Positions 9,939 to 17,537 of a stretch of 64,000 nucleotides of DNA are shown here, in pieces. The notes beneath the pieces were generated by a model. It was given only the letters and a program-made list of their open reading frames with translations. It was not told the DNA's origin and ran no database searches. Numbering within the stretch: the first letter of the stretch is position 1; each line of letters begins with the position of its first letter. The DNA comes from Demequina sp. NBRC 110057 (lineage in GTDB: Bacteria > Actinomycetota > Actinomycetes > Actinomycetales > Demequinaceae), in NCBI RefSeq assembly GCF_002090175.1, contig NZ_BBRN01000003.1:974921-1038920 (forward strand). Direction: 5' to 3'. Both the position numbers and the translations under genes were made by a program.

Positions 9939-11660
9939 CTACTCCTCGGTGTCGAGCTCGCCGACCAGGCGGTGCGTCGCGACCGTCTCCCGCAGGGTCT
10001 GCACGAAGACGTCCTCGTACCCCTCGCGCGCGAACGGGCCAAGGTAGTGCTCTCGCGCCTCGGCACGGGACGTGGCCTTGCCGTCGTCACGCACCAGGCG
10101 ACCGATCCACGCGGGAATGTCGTCGCCGGGGCGTGCCGTATAGGCCGCCGCCGCGAGGGTGGGGCGCCCGGGCTTCCTCGCAAGCGTGTCGGGTTGCATC
10201 TCCATGATGGCGAAGGGCTTGCCGCTGAACAGGTAGTCGTTGGGCACGGCAGAGATATCCGTCACCGCGATGTCGGACGCGTTGAAGCAGCCGATGAGAT
10301 CGAGCTCCGCGAACAGCCCCGGGCCGTAGCGGTGCTGGCGTCCGGTGCGCTCGGCGTCATCGGCCAGTAGGCCGTGGATATCCGCGATCGCGGCGCGCAA
10401 CTGCGCCGATCCCGAGGAGTACGGGTGCTCGCGGAAGATCACCGTGAGCCCCTCGTCGAGCAGGGCCTGCACGATAGCGAGCCCGTGGGGTAGCGACGAG
10501 TAGTTGGCGTCGCCGAAGAATCCGTTCCACGTGGGGGCGTACAGCGCGACGCGCGGCGTCGCCGCTCCACTCGCGCCGTCGATGCCCGCAACCTGGGGGC
10601 GGCCCACGATCCTGAAGCGCTCCTGCGGAATGACGATGCCATGGTCCCCGTAGCGATCGATCGCTGCCTGGCCCGCGACCCACAGTTCGTCGTACATCGC
10701 GCTGATGGGGTTGCGGCTCGACGCCTTGTCGGAGTCGCCGTGGAGGATCTGGACGTGGTGCAGCTGGTACAGCCGCACCGCGTGAGTGTTGGCGGCCGCA
10801 TTGTTGACGTAGATGACCGTGCCGCCGCTGTGGGCAAGCACGTCGTCGACGGCCTGCAGCGACCCGGCGTACACCACGGGCGCGTCGGTGATGCCGCGGA
10901 GCTCGGTGTACAGCGCCTCCTGGCGGGCGACCACGACGAAGGGGAGGCCTGAACGCTCAAGGAAGGGCAGCCACATCGCGAGTTGGTAGGCAGAGCCGTG
11001 CGGCCCCGACTGGTAGACCACGAAGGCGGGTGCGAGGCGCGCCACCTCGTCGAGCGCCCGCTTCCTCTGACGACCCCGGGAGGCGAGGCTGCGCAGGACG
11101 ACCGCGGCGCCGGAGGCCGCGAGGAGGCCCGCCGCGACGGCGAGGGCCGTGGACGGCGCCTGCGGCCAGCGTGCGAGCGCCGGAAGCGTGAGAACGCCTG
11201 CGACGTAGATGGCGGCGATCCCCCACGGGACGGCGCGCGACGCTCGGGCGGCCAGGGTGCTGACCCTGAGGTCGTGGCGCAGCGCGGGCGCCGCCGCGAG
11301 GGTGGTGAAGCCGGCCGACCCGGCACCGATGAGGAACACCAGCGCGACCGCCCAGTCCCGGCTGTCTTCCCGCAGCGCGGCGTCCGTGCCGAGGGCGCCG
11401 AGCGCCAGCCACATGGCGGCGGCCGAGCGCCCCGCACCCGCGACAAGCCGCGCGACGGCGGGGTGCACGCCGGGAAGGCGCGCCTCCATCGCCGGCGTCA
11501 GTGGCTGCCACCACGGCAGCGCCACGAGGGCGACGGACAGGGCGATGACCGCCCACACCAGCCACGACGCCTCGAGCGCGACTGCAGTGGCCGCGAGGGC
11601 GGCGAGCGCGAGCGCGATGAGGCGCGCGGGCCTCAGCAGGCCCTTGAGGGACGACAGCAT
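9939..11660 (-). CDS. CDP-glycerol/ribitol glycerophosphotransferase family protein
   Basis: 573 residues. The N-terminal 200 or so hold several membrane segments (ALALAALAATAVALEASWLVWAV and others). The C-terminal two thirds match the TagB/TagF/TarL transferase family: YVNNAAANTHAVRLYQLHHV, QILHGDSDKASSRNP, VALYAPTWNGFFGDANYSS, VIFREHPYSSGS and the nucleotide-binding ASDIAVTDISAVPNDYLFSGK. Such enzymes transfer glycerol- or ribitol-phosphate from the CDP carrier to a growing teichoic acid. It is the third gene of a tight minus-strand operon, 7 bases after the SDR gene, which supports a polyol-phosphate polymer. The fused membrane region is not part of the basic family and may anchor or export. 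Confidence 0.85.
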   Translation of the reverse strand: MLSSLKGLLRPARLIALALAALAATAVALEASWLVWAVIALSVALVALPWWQPLTPAMEARLPGVHPAVARLVAGAGRSAAAMWLALGALGTDAALREDSRDWAVALVFLIGAGSAGFTTLAAAPALRHDLRVSTLAARASRAVPWGIAAIYVAGVLTLPALARWPQAPSTALAVAAGLLAASGAAVVLRSLASRGRQRKRALDEVARLAPAFVVYQSGPHGSAYQLAMWLPFLERSGLPFVVVARQEALYTELRGITDAPVVYAGSLQAVDDVLAHSGGTVIYVNNAAANTHAVRLYQLHHVQILHGDSDKASSRNPISAMYDELWVAGQAAIDRYGDHGIVIPQERFRIVGRPQVAGIDGASGAATPRVALYAPTWNGFFGDANYSSLPHGLAIVQALLDEGLTVIFREHPYSSGSAQLRAAIADIHGLLADDAERTGRQHRYGPGLFAELDLIGCFNASDIAVTDISAVPNDYLFSGKPFAIMEMQPDTLARKPGRPTLAAAAYTARPGDDIPAWIGRLVRDDGKATSRAEAREHYLGPFAREGYEDVFVQTLRETVATHRLVGELDTEE

Positions 11661-11667
11661 CGGCGCG

Positions 11668-12375
11668 TTACTGACGGACGATGACGTTTTGCTGGTCGAC
11701 GTACTGGCCGGTGGGGCCCAGCATCGTCTCGATCACCTGCGCCACGTGCTGCGGCTGCATGATGGTCGTGGGGTCCTCGTCGGGCGCCAGCACCTTGCGC
11801 AGGTCCGTGGCCGTGCGGCCGGGCGACAGGCACACCACCCTGGTGCCGTAGATCTTGAGTTCCTCGCGCATGACCTCGGACATGTTGATGACCGCCGCCT
11901 TAGACGCCGAGTACGTCAGCCATCCGGAGCGGCCGTTCATGCCGGCGGTCGAGGCGATATTGACGATGACCTCGAACCGGTTGCCCAGGTGCAGCAGTTC
12001 CTGCACCAGCGTGAAGGGTCCGTACACGTTGACGGCGATGGTCCGCTCGAAGTCCGCGAAGTCCACCTGGTGGATCGGCACGGGGTTGGTGTACCCGGCG
12101 TTGTTGACGAGGAAGTCGATGTTGCCCACCTGCGCGTGCACGCGCGCGATGACGTCGATGAGGGCGTCGCGGTCTCCCACGTCGACCGTCTCGCGCACGA
12201 GCGTCACGCCCGCGGGGAGCTCCGCCTCGAGGGCGGCGACGTTGTCGTCGTAGGCCTGCGAGGCGCGTGCCATGAGGACGATGGTGTCGATGCCGAGGTC
12301 GGACGTGGCGAGGCGGCGCACGGTCTCCAGGCCGATGCCCTTGGACGCGCCGGTGACGAGAGCGGTCTTAGACAT
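11668..12375 (-). CDS. SDR family reductase, probable partner in CDP-ribitol synthesis
   Basis: 235 residues from ATG 12375. Classical short-chain dehydrogenase: NADP-binding TALVTGASKGIGLE near the N-terminus, NNAG in DFLVNNAGYTNPV, and the catalytic Ser-Tyr-Lys in VNIASTAGMN and LTYSASKAAV. The start overlaps the stop of the upstream cytidylyltransferase by 8 bases, so translation is probably coupled. A reductase next to an IspD-like cytidylyltransferase recalls Haemophilus Bcs1/Acs1, in which the two are fused and make CDP-ribitol from ribulose 5-phosphate. That assignment is inference from context; the SDR family call is certain. Confidence 0.85.
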   Translation of the reverse strand: MSKTALVTGASKGIGLETVRRLATSDLGIDTIVLMARASQAYDDNVAALEAELPAGVTLVRETVDVGDRDALIDVIARVHAQVGNIDFLVNNAGYTNPVPIHQVDFADFERTIAVNVYGPFTLVQELLHLGNRFEVIVNIASTAGMNGRSGWLTYSASKAAVINMSEVMREELKIYGTRVVCLSPGRTATDLRKVLAPDEDPTTIMQPQHVAQVIETMLGPTGQYVDQQNVIVRQ

Positions 12376-13054
12376 CCTCTTGCCCCTCGTGGCGCAGCAG
12401 GTGCGTGGCAAGGTTGACGTCGCCGGGGGTCGTCACCTTGAGGTTGCGCTCGTCGCCCTCGGTAAAGAAGACGTCGATTCCCGCGTCCGCACACATGGTG
12501 GCGTCCTCGGTGTAGGTGCGGCCGCTCGACAGGGCGAACTGGTGCCCCGCGCGCAGGTCGGCCTTCGCGAACTTCTGGGGAAGCTGCACGTTGCGCAGGC
12601 GGGCGCGCTCCAGCGAGCCCGTCACGCGCTGAGAGTCGGGGTCCACGGGCGCGACGGTGAAGGAGATCTCGCGCATGAAGCCCACGTTCGCGTGGGTCGA
12701 CTCGGCGAGCTCGCGGAAGTCGGCGGCGCTGACCAGCGGGCGCGCCGACTCGTGGATCATCACCACGTCGTTGGTCGCCTCGTCGAGGAGCCGGGCCACC
12801 GACTCCTGTCGGGTCTCGCCCGCCTCGACGTAGGCCACGGGGGTGGCGATCGCGTAGTCCTTGACGATCTGCTCGACGGTGTCGCGGTGCCCCTCGGGGT
12901 AGTTGACGACGATCTGGGTGATCGCCTCGACCTCGTCGGCCTCCTTGAGTGAGTACACCAGGATCGGCACGCCATTGATCTTGACGAACTGCTTGGGGCC
13001 GGCCGTCTTTGCCCGGGCACCCACGCCGCCATTCAGCAGAAGTAGGGAGATCAC
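12368..13054 (-). CDS. IspD/TarI-like cytidylyltransferase
   Basis: 228 residues. N-terminal nucleotide-binding loop LLNGGVGARAKTAGPKQFVK, then the IspD-family segments VAYVEAGETRQESVARLL and VVMIHESARPLVSA, and near the end DERNLKVTTPGDVNLA. IspD itself has LAAG at the start and DAARP in the middle; here NGG and ESARP differ, as in ribitol-5-phosphate cytidylyltransferases of the Bcs1/TarI branch. Linkage to an SDR and a CDP-polyol transferase supports CDP-ribitol synthesis rather than isoprenoid synthesis. A longer frame opens at GTG 13087, but GTG 13054 has a GGAG five bases ahead and gives the usual family N-terminus. Confidence 0.82.
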   Translation of the reverse strand: MISLLLLNGGVGARAKTAGPKQFVKINGVPILVYSLKEADEVEAITQIVVNYPEGHRDTVEQIVKDYAIATPVAYVEAGETRQESVARLLDEATNDVVMIHESARPLVSAADFRELAESTHANVGFMREISFTVAPVDPDSQRVTGSLERARLRNVQLPQKFAKADLRAGHQFALSSGRTYTEDATMCADAGIDVFFTEGDERNLKVTTPGDVNLATHLLRHEGQEDV

Positions 13055-13142
13055 GTTCGCTCCGAAGTATGTGGACAGGTCGCCCACAGTCTAGTTTGCG
13101 GCGCGGAGGTCGCTACCGGGACGTGTGGCGGCGTCGTCCCCC

Positions 13143-15008
13143 TCACGGGGAGACGCAGGCGAGCGCGCCCGCCGCGGGCGCATCACCCTGGCCGGTGAAG
13201 CCGAATGTGGCCGTGGCCCCGGCCTCCAGCGTCCCGTTCCATCCCACGTCTCCCACGGTGAGGGTGCCGGACGTCGCGGAGAACTCGGCCGTCCATTGGT
13301 TGACGATCGTGGTGCCCTCGGGCAGCGCGACGCTCACCTCCCATCCCTCGAGCGGGGCGGTGGCGGTCACGGTGACGTCGGCCACGAAACCCGTGGACCA
13401 CACGTCGCGCAGCACCATGTCGGCCGTGCACGCGCCAGCGGAGCCGGCGGTGGCCTCGGCGGTCGGGGTTGCGGATGCGGACTGCTCATCGTCGTCGGGG
13501 TCGCGGGGCAGCGGCCGCGCCGCGCCGATCGCCGGGTTGGCGTTCTCCACCAGTTGCGTGAACTGGGCGGCGAACCACTGGCCCGAGACGGGGGCGTTGC
13601 CCATCGCGTTGGTGGGACGCCCGCCCAACCGATCCGTGGTGTAGCTCGGGTCGCACATGCGGTCGAACCCCTTGCCCTCGTCATTCGCCACCTCGGAGCT
13701 GGAGCCGTCGGACTGGCCCGGCGGCTTGGCCCAGATGAGCGCGTCGAGGTGGGAGTCGGGGAAGCCGGCAGGAAGCGCCTGGGGAAGTCGCCCCAGCCCA
13801 GCTCCCGCCTGGTTGCACCATGCGCCGCGGTGGCCGCGTCGGTCCACCTTGGACGCCTCGACGAACGAGTCGAGCACCGCGCTCGAGGCCTCGGCGAGGG
13901 GACGCGACGGTCCTCCCCAGCCGTTGCGCGAGGTGTCGATCAGCATGCCGATGGAGTCGGGGAAGCCCGCCGCGACCAGCCGCGCGTAAAGGTCGGCGGT
14001 CCAGTCGGCCTCGTCGAAGTTGGCGTTGTACTCGTAGAACGAGGCCGCCTTGACCGGCTGGCCGCCCACCTGCTGCTCGGGGTCGGTGAGGTAGGGCTCG
14101 TCGAGCGGCGTGTAGTTGGCGGTGTTAGTGATGAATCCATCGATGGCGTCGTACCCGGCGTCCGTGCTCGTCACGACATCGGCGAACAGCTGGGCCGCGG
14201 GACCGGCGTTGCTGTCCCACCCGAGCCAGCCGGCGTGCGCGGCGTCGAGGTAGGCGTAGACGTGGTCCAGGCGCGCGAACGCGTCGAGCGCGTACGCGAC
14301 GCCCTCGCGGTAGTACGGGTCGGCGTCCTGGCAGGCCTGCTCGCTCGCGTTGGTGACGAGGTTGGGAAGCGAGTCGGGCTCGATCAGGGTGACGATGCGC
14401 AGGTTGCGGTACTCCTCCTCGGCAAGCATGCTCGCGATCACGTCGATGTAGTCGTGCTCATACGTGTCCAGACCCTCGTCGGTGGCGGGAAGTTCTCCGT
14501 TCGAGGCAAGCGCGTAGCAGTCGCGTCCGGGAAGGTTGTAGACGACGACGGTGAGGACCACGGGCGCGTCGCCGGACTCGGCCTGCTCCACCGCGGCGTC
14601 GAGGTGGTGGCGGAGCCCGGGGCCGTCGGCGTTTCCCTCGATCGCGCTGATCCGGTCCATCCACACGCCCGTGGGCTCACGCGACACCACCCGCATCGCG
14701 TTGGCGAGCTCGGCGTCCTCCGTCGCGTCCGCTGTCTCGTTCACGAGCGCGGCCCAGGTGTCATCCACGTACATGGTGGCGCCCTCGTAGGCGTTGTCGA
14801 CGTGCTCGCCCTCGACGACGGGAACCTCGTGCGCGGGAGCACTCGCGGTGGCCGATGCCGTGGGGTCCGGGCCGGAGTCGTCTCCGTCGCAGGACGCCAG
14901 CGTCAGGGCCGCGGCGGCGGCCACGCACGCGACGGCTCCGCCGCGCAGCGCCGCTCGCGCCGTCGTCGCGGCGCTCCGTCGCGCATCCTCACCCCTGCGG
15001 CTCGCCAT
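13143..15008 (-). CDS. Lipoprotein GH6 cellulase with C-terminal CBM2
   Basis: 621 residues. The N-terminus is a lipoprotein signal: Arg-rich start, hydrophobic stretch, lipobox LASC with Cys40, then an Asp/Ser/Pro/Thr linker. The catalytic domain is GH6: VVYNLPGRDCYALASNGEL is the first family signature and RIVTLIEPDSLPN the second. Downstream, IGMLIDTSRNGWGG and DALIWAKPPGQSDG are typical of the bacterial exo-type branch (CbhA/CelB). After a Ser/Ala/Thr linker the last 100 residues are a CBM2 with Cys at both ends and exposed Trp (VNQWTAEF, VGWNGTL). GH6 enzymes invert and release cellobiose from cellulose. Lipid anchoring together with CBM2 is uncommon for the family. Confidence 0.92.
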   Translation of the reverse strand: MASRRGEDARRSAATTARAALRGGAVACVAAAAALTLASCDGDDSGPDPTASATASAPAHEVPVVEGEHVDNAYEGATMYVDDTWAALVNETADATEDAELANAMRVVSREPTGVWMDRISAIEGNADGPGLRHHLDAAVEQAESGDAPVVLTVVVYNLPGRDCYALASNGELPATDEGLDTYEHDYIDVIASMLAEEEYRNLRIVTLIEPDSLPNLVTNASEQACQDADPYYREGVAYALDAFARLDHVYAYLDAAHAGWLGWDSNAGPAAQLFADVVTSTDAGYDAIDGFITNTANYTPLDEPYLTDPEQQVGGQPVKAASFYEYNANFDEADWTADLYARLVAAGFPDSIGMLIDTSRNGWGGPSRPLAEASSAVLDSFVEASKVDRRGHRGAWCNQAGAGLGRLPQALPAGFPDSHLDALIWAKPPGQSDGSSSEVANDEGKGFDRMCDPSYTTDRLGGRPTNAMGNAPVSGQWFAAQFTQLVENANPAIGAARPLPRDPDDDEQSASATPTAEATAGSAGACTADMVLRDVWSTGFVADVTVTATAPLEGWEVSVALPEGTTIVNQWTAEFSATSGTLTVGDVGWNGTLEAGATATFGFTGQGDAPAAGALACVSP

Positions 15009-15062
15009 GGTGCCCCCTTCCCCGATGCGCTCAGGCTATCGACAGGGACGGACACGCGCGGC

Positions 15063-16100
15063 TCAGGCGGCGAGCACCGCCGGACGCAGGGCCGCCACGG
15101 CGCGCTGCACATCGATCTCGTCGTTGTGCACGTGGAAGCCCACCCTCACGCGGCCGGTCCGCGAGGCGGCGGTGATGCCGGCGGCGGCGAGGTCGCACGG
15201 CTGGGCGGCGAGCGACACCATCGCGCTACCGGTGGGAGCGAGGCCCAACTCGGCACGCAGGGCGTCGGCCAGAGCGGGGCCGTGGCGATGCAGCGCCGCG
15301 GGGTCCTCCGCCGCGTGGGCCTCGAGCGCGACGGCGGCGGCATCGCACAGCTGCCACGGCGGAGAGGTATCGAGCCGGCGCGCGGTGTCCGCCAGACCCT
15401 CCGGGGCATAGAGGCTTTCCCAGGGCAGGTCGGACCCGTACCAGGACGCGCCCACGGGGCGCACCCACCCGAGGGCCGCCGGGCTCACCGCCGCGAGCGC
15501 GATGCCGCGCGGCGCGTTCAGCCACTTATAGGCGGAGGCGACCACCACATCGAAGCGGCGCGCATCGATCGCGAGCCATGGACAGGACTGGGTGACGTCG
15601 ATGAGCGTGCGTGCGCCGGCGGCATCGGCCGCGTCCGCGAGCGCGGTCAGGTCGAGGATCCGCCCGTCGCGCGACTGGACCGCGGAGACGGCCACGAGGT
15701 CGATGCCGGGACGCACCGCGTCGATGAGTCGGTCGAGCGGCACCGACTCGACGGTCAGGCGGGGGTCGGCGACAAAGGGACGCACCAGCGACCCGAAGTC
15801 GCCGTCGGCGACGAGCACGCGGGCTCCGACGGGAAGGGAGGCCGCCACCGTGCCCACCATCGCGGACGTCGCGCTGGCGAGGGCGATGTCCTGGGCGCTG
15901 GCGCCCACGAGCGTCGCGAACGCGCGCCGGCAGCGCCCGACGGCGGCATCGGCCTCCCGCGGGTCAAACCGGCCGGTCGACCAGGCGTCGATCGACGCGT
16001 GGAGGGCGGCCGCAGTGGCGCGCGCGGGGAGGCCGTAGCTCGCGGTGTCGAGGTAGCCGCGGGCGGCATCGAAGCCCCGGGTGAGGGTGTCGCTCAGCAT
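15063..16100 (-). CDS. Class V aminotransferase (NifS/IscS fold)
   Basis: 345 residues from ATG 16100, which has TGGAG just upstream. PLP fold type I, class V: early DTASYGLPARATAAAL, PLP-contacting ALASATSAMVGTVAA, Asp in ARTLIDVTQSCPW, and Schiff-base Lys in VVVASAYKWLNAPRG. The short C-terminal domain ends RVRVGFHVHNDEIDVQRAV. No catalytic cysteine loop for sulfur transfer is apparent, so a cysteine desulfurase role is unlikely; an isopenicillin-N-epimerase-like or amino-acid aminotransferase role is more probable. A LysR regulator is divergent with 78 bases between starts and probably controls it. Confidence 0.85.
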   Translation of the reverse strand: MLSDTLTRGFDAARGYLDTASYGLPARATAAALHASIDAWSTGRFDPREADAAVGRCRRAFATLVGASAQDIALASATSAMVGTVAASLPVGARVLVADGDFGSLVRPFVADPRLTVESVPLDRLIDAVRPGIDLVAVSAVQSRDGRILDLTALADAADAAGARTLIDVTQSCPWLAIDARRFDVVVASAYKWLNAPRGIALAAVSPAALGWVRPVGASWYGSDLPWESLYAPEGLADTARRLDTSPPWQLCDAAAVALEAHAAEDPAALHRHGPALADALRAELGLAPTGSAMVSLAAQPCDLAAAGITAASRTGRVRVGFHVHNDEIDVQRAVAALRPAVLAA

Positions 16101-16178
16101 GACTCCATCGTGGGGCGCGAGCCAGACCACGACAAGATGGCATATTTAGAGTCCTACCCTCCACGATTTCGAGGTCTC

Positions 16179-17048
16179 ATGATCGACGTCGAGCGGCTGC
16201 TCATCCTGCGCGAGGTCGCGCGCCACGGCTCCAAGGCCGCCGCCGCCCGCTCCCTGCGGCTAGCGGAGCCAACGGTGGCGCACCACCTGAAGGCGCTCGA
16301 AAGGCGCGCCGGAGTGCCGCTCACCACCCGCATCGGCCGCGTGACGCGCCTCACCCCCGCGGGCCAGGCGCTGCTGGAGCATGCCGACGCCATCGCCGCG
16401 TCGCTCGCGAGCGCGGAGCGCGCCCTCGCCCAGCACGCCGACCTGTCCGGCGGGAGGCTGAGGATCGCGGCGTTCACGTCGTTCTGCGCGGTCGCCCTGC
16501 CCAGCCCCCTCGCGCAGTTCGCGCGCCGCTACCCGGGCGTCGACGTGGGTCTCGTGGAGACGGAGACCGACGATGCGCTCGCCCTGCTCGCGGCGGGAGA
16601 GGTCGACCTCGTCATCGGCTTCGCGGACGACGCGACGCCGGCCCCGACGGACGTGCAGGTCCGCATGCTCGACTCCGACGAGTACCTCGCGGTGCTCCCC
16701 ACGGGTCACGCCGCCGCACGATCGCGCGCGGTCGACATCGGCGCGCTTGCCGACGACACGTGGATCTCGGGCTGTCCGCGCTGCCGGGCCCACCTTCACG
16801 AGCTCGCGACCCAGGGTGGCTTCGCCCCGCAGATCGCCTTCCAGACGGAGGACTACGTCACGGTGCAGCGGCTCGTGGCGGAGGGGCTGGGGGTCGCGCT
16901 TCTTCCCCGGATGGCGCTCGCCGCGAGCCCTGACGTGGCGGGCATCGTGACCGTCCCCACCTTGCCCACGTCGTACCGCGAGGTGTTCCTCGCGCTGCCG
17001 CGGGACGCCTCGTCGGCGGCCACCGCCTTCGCCTCGCTGCTGGCCTGA
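16179..17048 (+). CDS. LysR family transcriptional regulator
   Basis: 289 residues. N-terminal winged helix-turn-helix with the LysR pattern (LLILREVARHGSKAAAARSL, VAHHLKALERRAG, LTPAGQALLEHA), then the two-lobed effector domain beginning GRLRIAAFTSF and containing GEVDLVIGFADD and VAEGLGVALLP. The ATG at 16179 follows GAGG by four bases and matches the family N-terminus; an in-frame ATG at 16137 would add 14 residues. The divergent class V aminotransferase is the likely target. The short intergenic region contains an AT-rich ATATTTAGAGT, unusual here and possibly part of the binding site. Confidence 0.92.
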   Translation: MIDVERLLILREVARHGSKAAAARSLRLAEPTVAHHLKALERRAGVPLTTRIGRVTRLTPAGQALLEHADAIAASLASAERALAQHADLSGGRLRIAAFTSFCAVALPSPLAQFARRYPGVDVGLVETETDDALALLAAGEVDLVIGFADDATPAPTDVQVRMLDSDEYLAVLPTGHAAARSRAVDIGALADDTWISGCPRCRAHLHELATQGGFAPQIAFQTEDYVTVQRLVAEGLGVALLPRMALAASPDVAGIVTVPTLPTSYREVFLALPRDASSAATAFASLLA

Positions 17049-17051
17049 GGG

Positions 17052-17537
17052 TTAGCTGTCGCCGGCCTCGCGGGCCAGCAGGGACCGCTTCACGTCGACG
17101 CCCCACGCGAACCCCGTGAGGGAGCCCGATGCCCCGGTCACCCGGTGGCAGGGCACGAACAGGGCGACGGGGTTCGCCCCGCACGCGGCGCCTACCGCTC
17201 GGCTCGCGCCGGGCGAGCCGAGCGCCTGCGCGACGGCCCCGTAGGTGCGCACCTCGCCCGCGGGGATCGCGCGCAGCGCCTCCCAGACGCGCTCCCTGAA
17301 CGCGGTGCCGGGCGCCGCTACCGGCACCCTGGCCACGCGCGAGGCGTCACCCGCGTAGTAGGCCGCCACGGCATCGGCCGCGCGCACGGTGCCGGGCGTG
17401 CCGGGGCCGCCCGCGAGGCGCGAGCGGGCGGCGAGCGCGGCGGGGTCATCGGTCCAGCCGGCCGCGACGACGGCGCCGTCGTCCTCGATCACGACGAAGG
17501 GTCCGTCAGGGGTGGCGAGGGTGTCGTGCGTGCGCAT
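17052..17537 (-). CDS. ogt: Methylated-DNA-[protein]-cysteine S-methyltransferase
   Basis: 161 residues. Suicide repair enzyme that moves the alkyl group from O6-alkylguanine to its own Cys. The active site is VPCHRV, preceded by the DNA-binding helix region VRTYGAVAQALGSPGASRAVGAAC and followed by LTGFAWGVDVKRSLLAREAG. Its start lies inside the last codons of the Ada-AlkA gene (32-base overlap), so the two are one operon and probably translationally coupled. This supplies the alkyltransferase activity that the fused Ada protein lacks. The convergent LysR gene ends 3 bases away. Confidence 0.96.
   Translation of the reverse strand: MRTHDTLATPDGPFVVIEDDGAVVAAGWTDDPAALAARSRLAGGPGTPGTVRAADAVAAYYAGDASRVARVPVAAPGTAFRERVWEALRAIPAGEVRTYGAVAQALGSPGASRAVGAACGANPVALFVPCHRVTGASGSLTGFAWGVDVKRSLLAREAGDS

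Noticed and set aside
13125..17048. Very long plus-strand open frame over the cellulase and aminotransferase genes
   Set aside because: It is the antisense shadow of the two genes. Only its last part (from 16179) is real, as the LysR gene.
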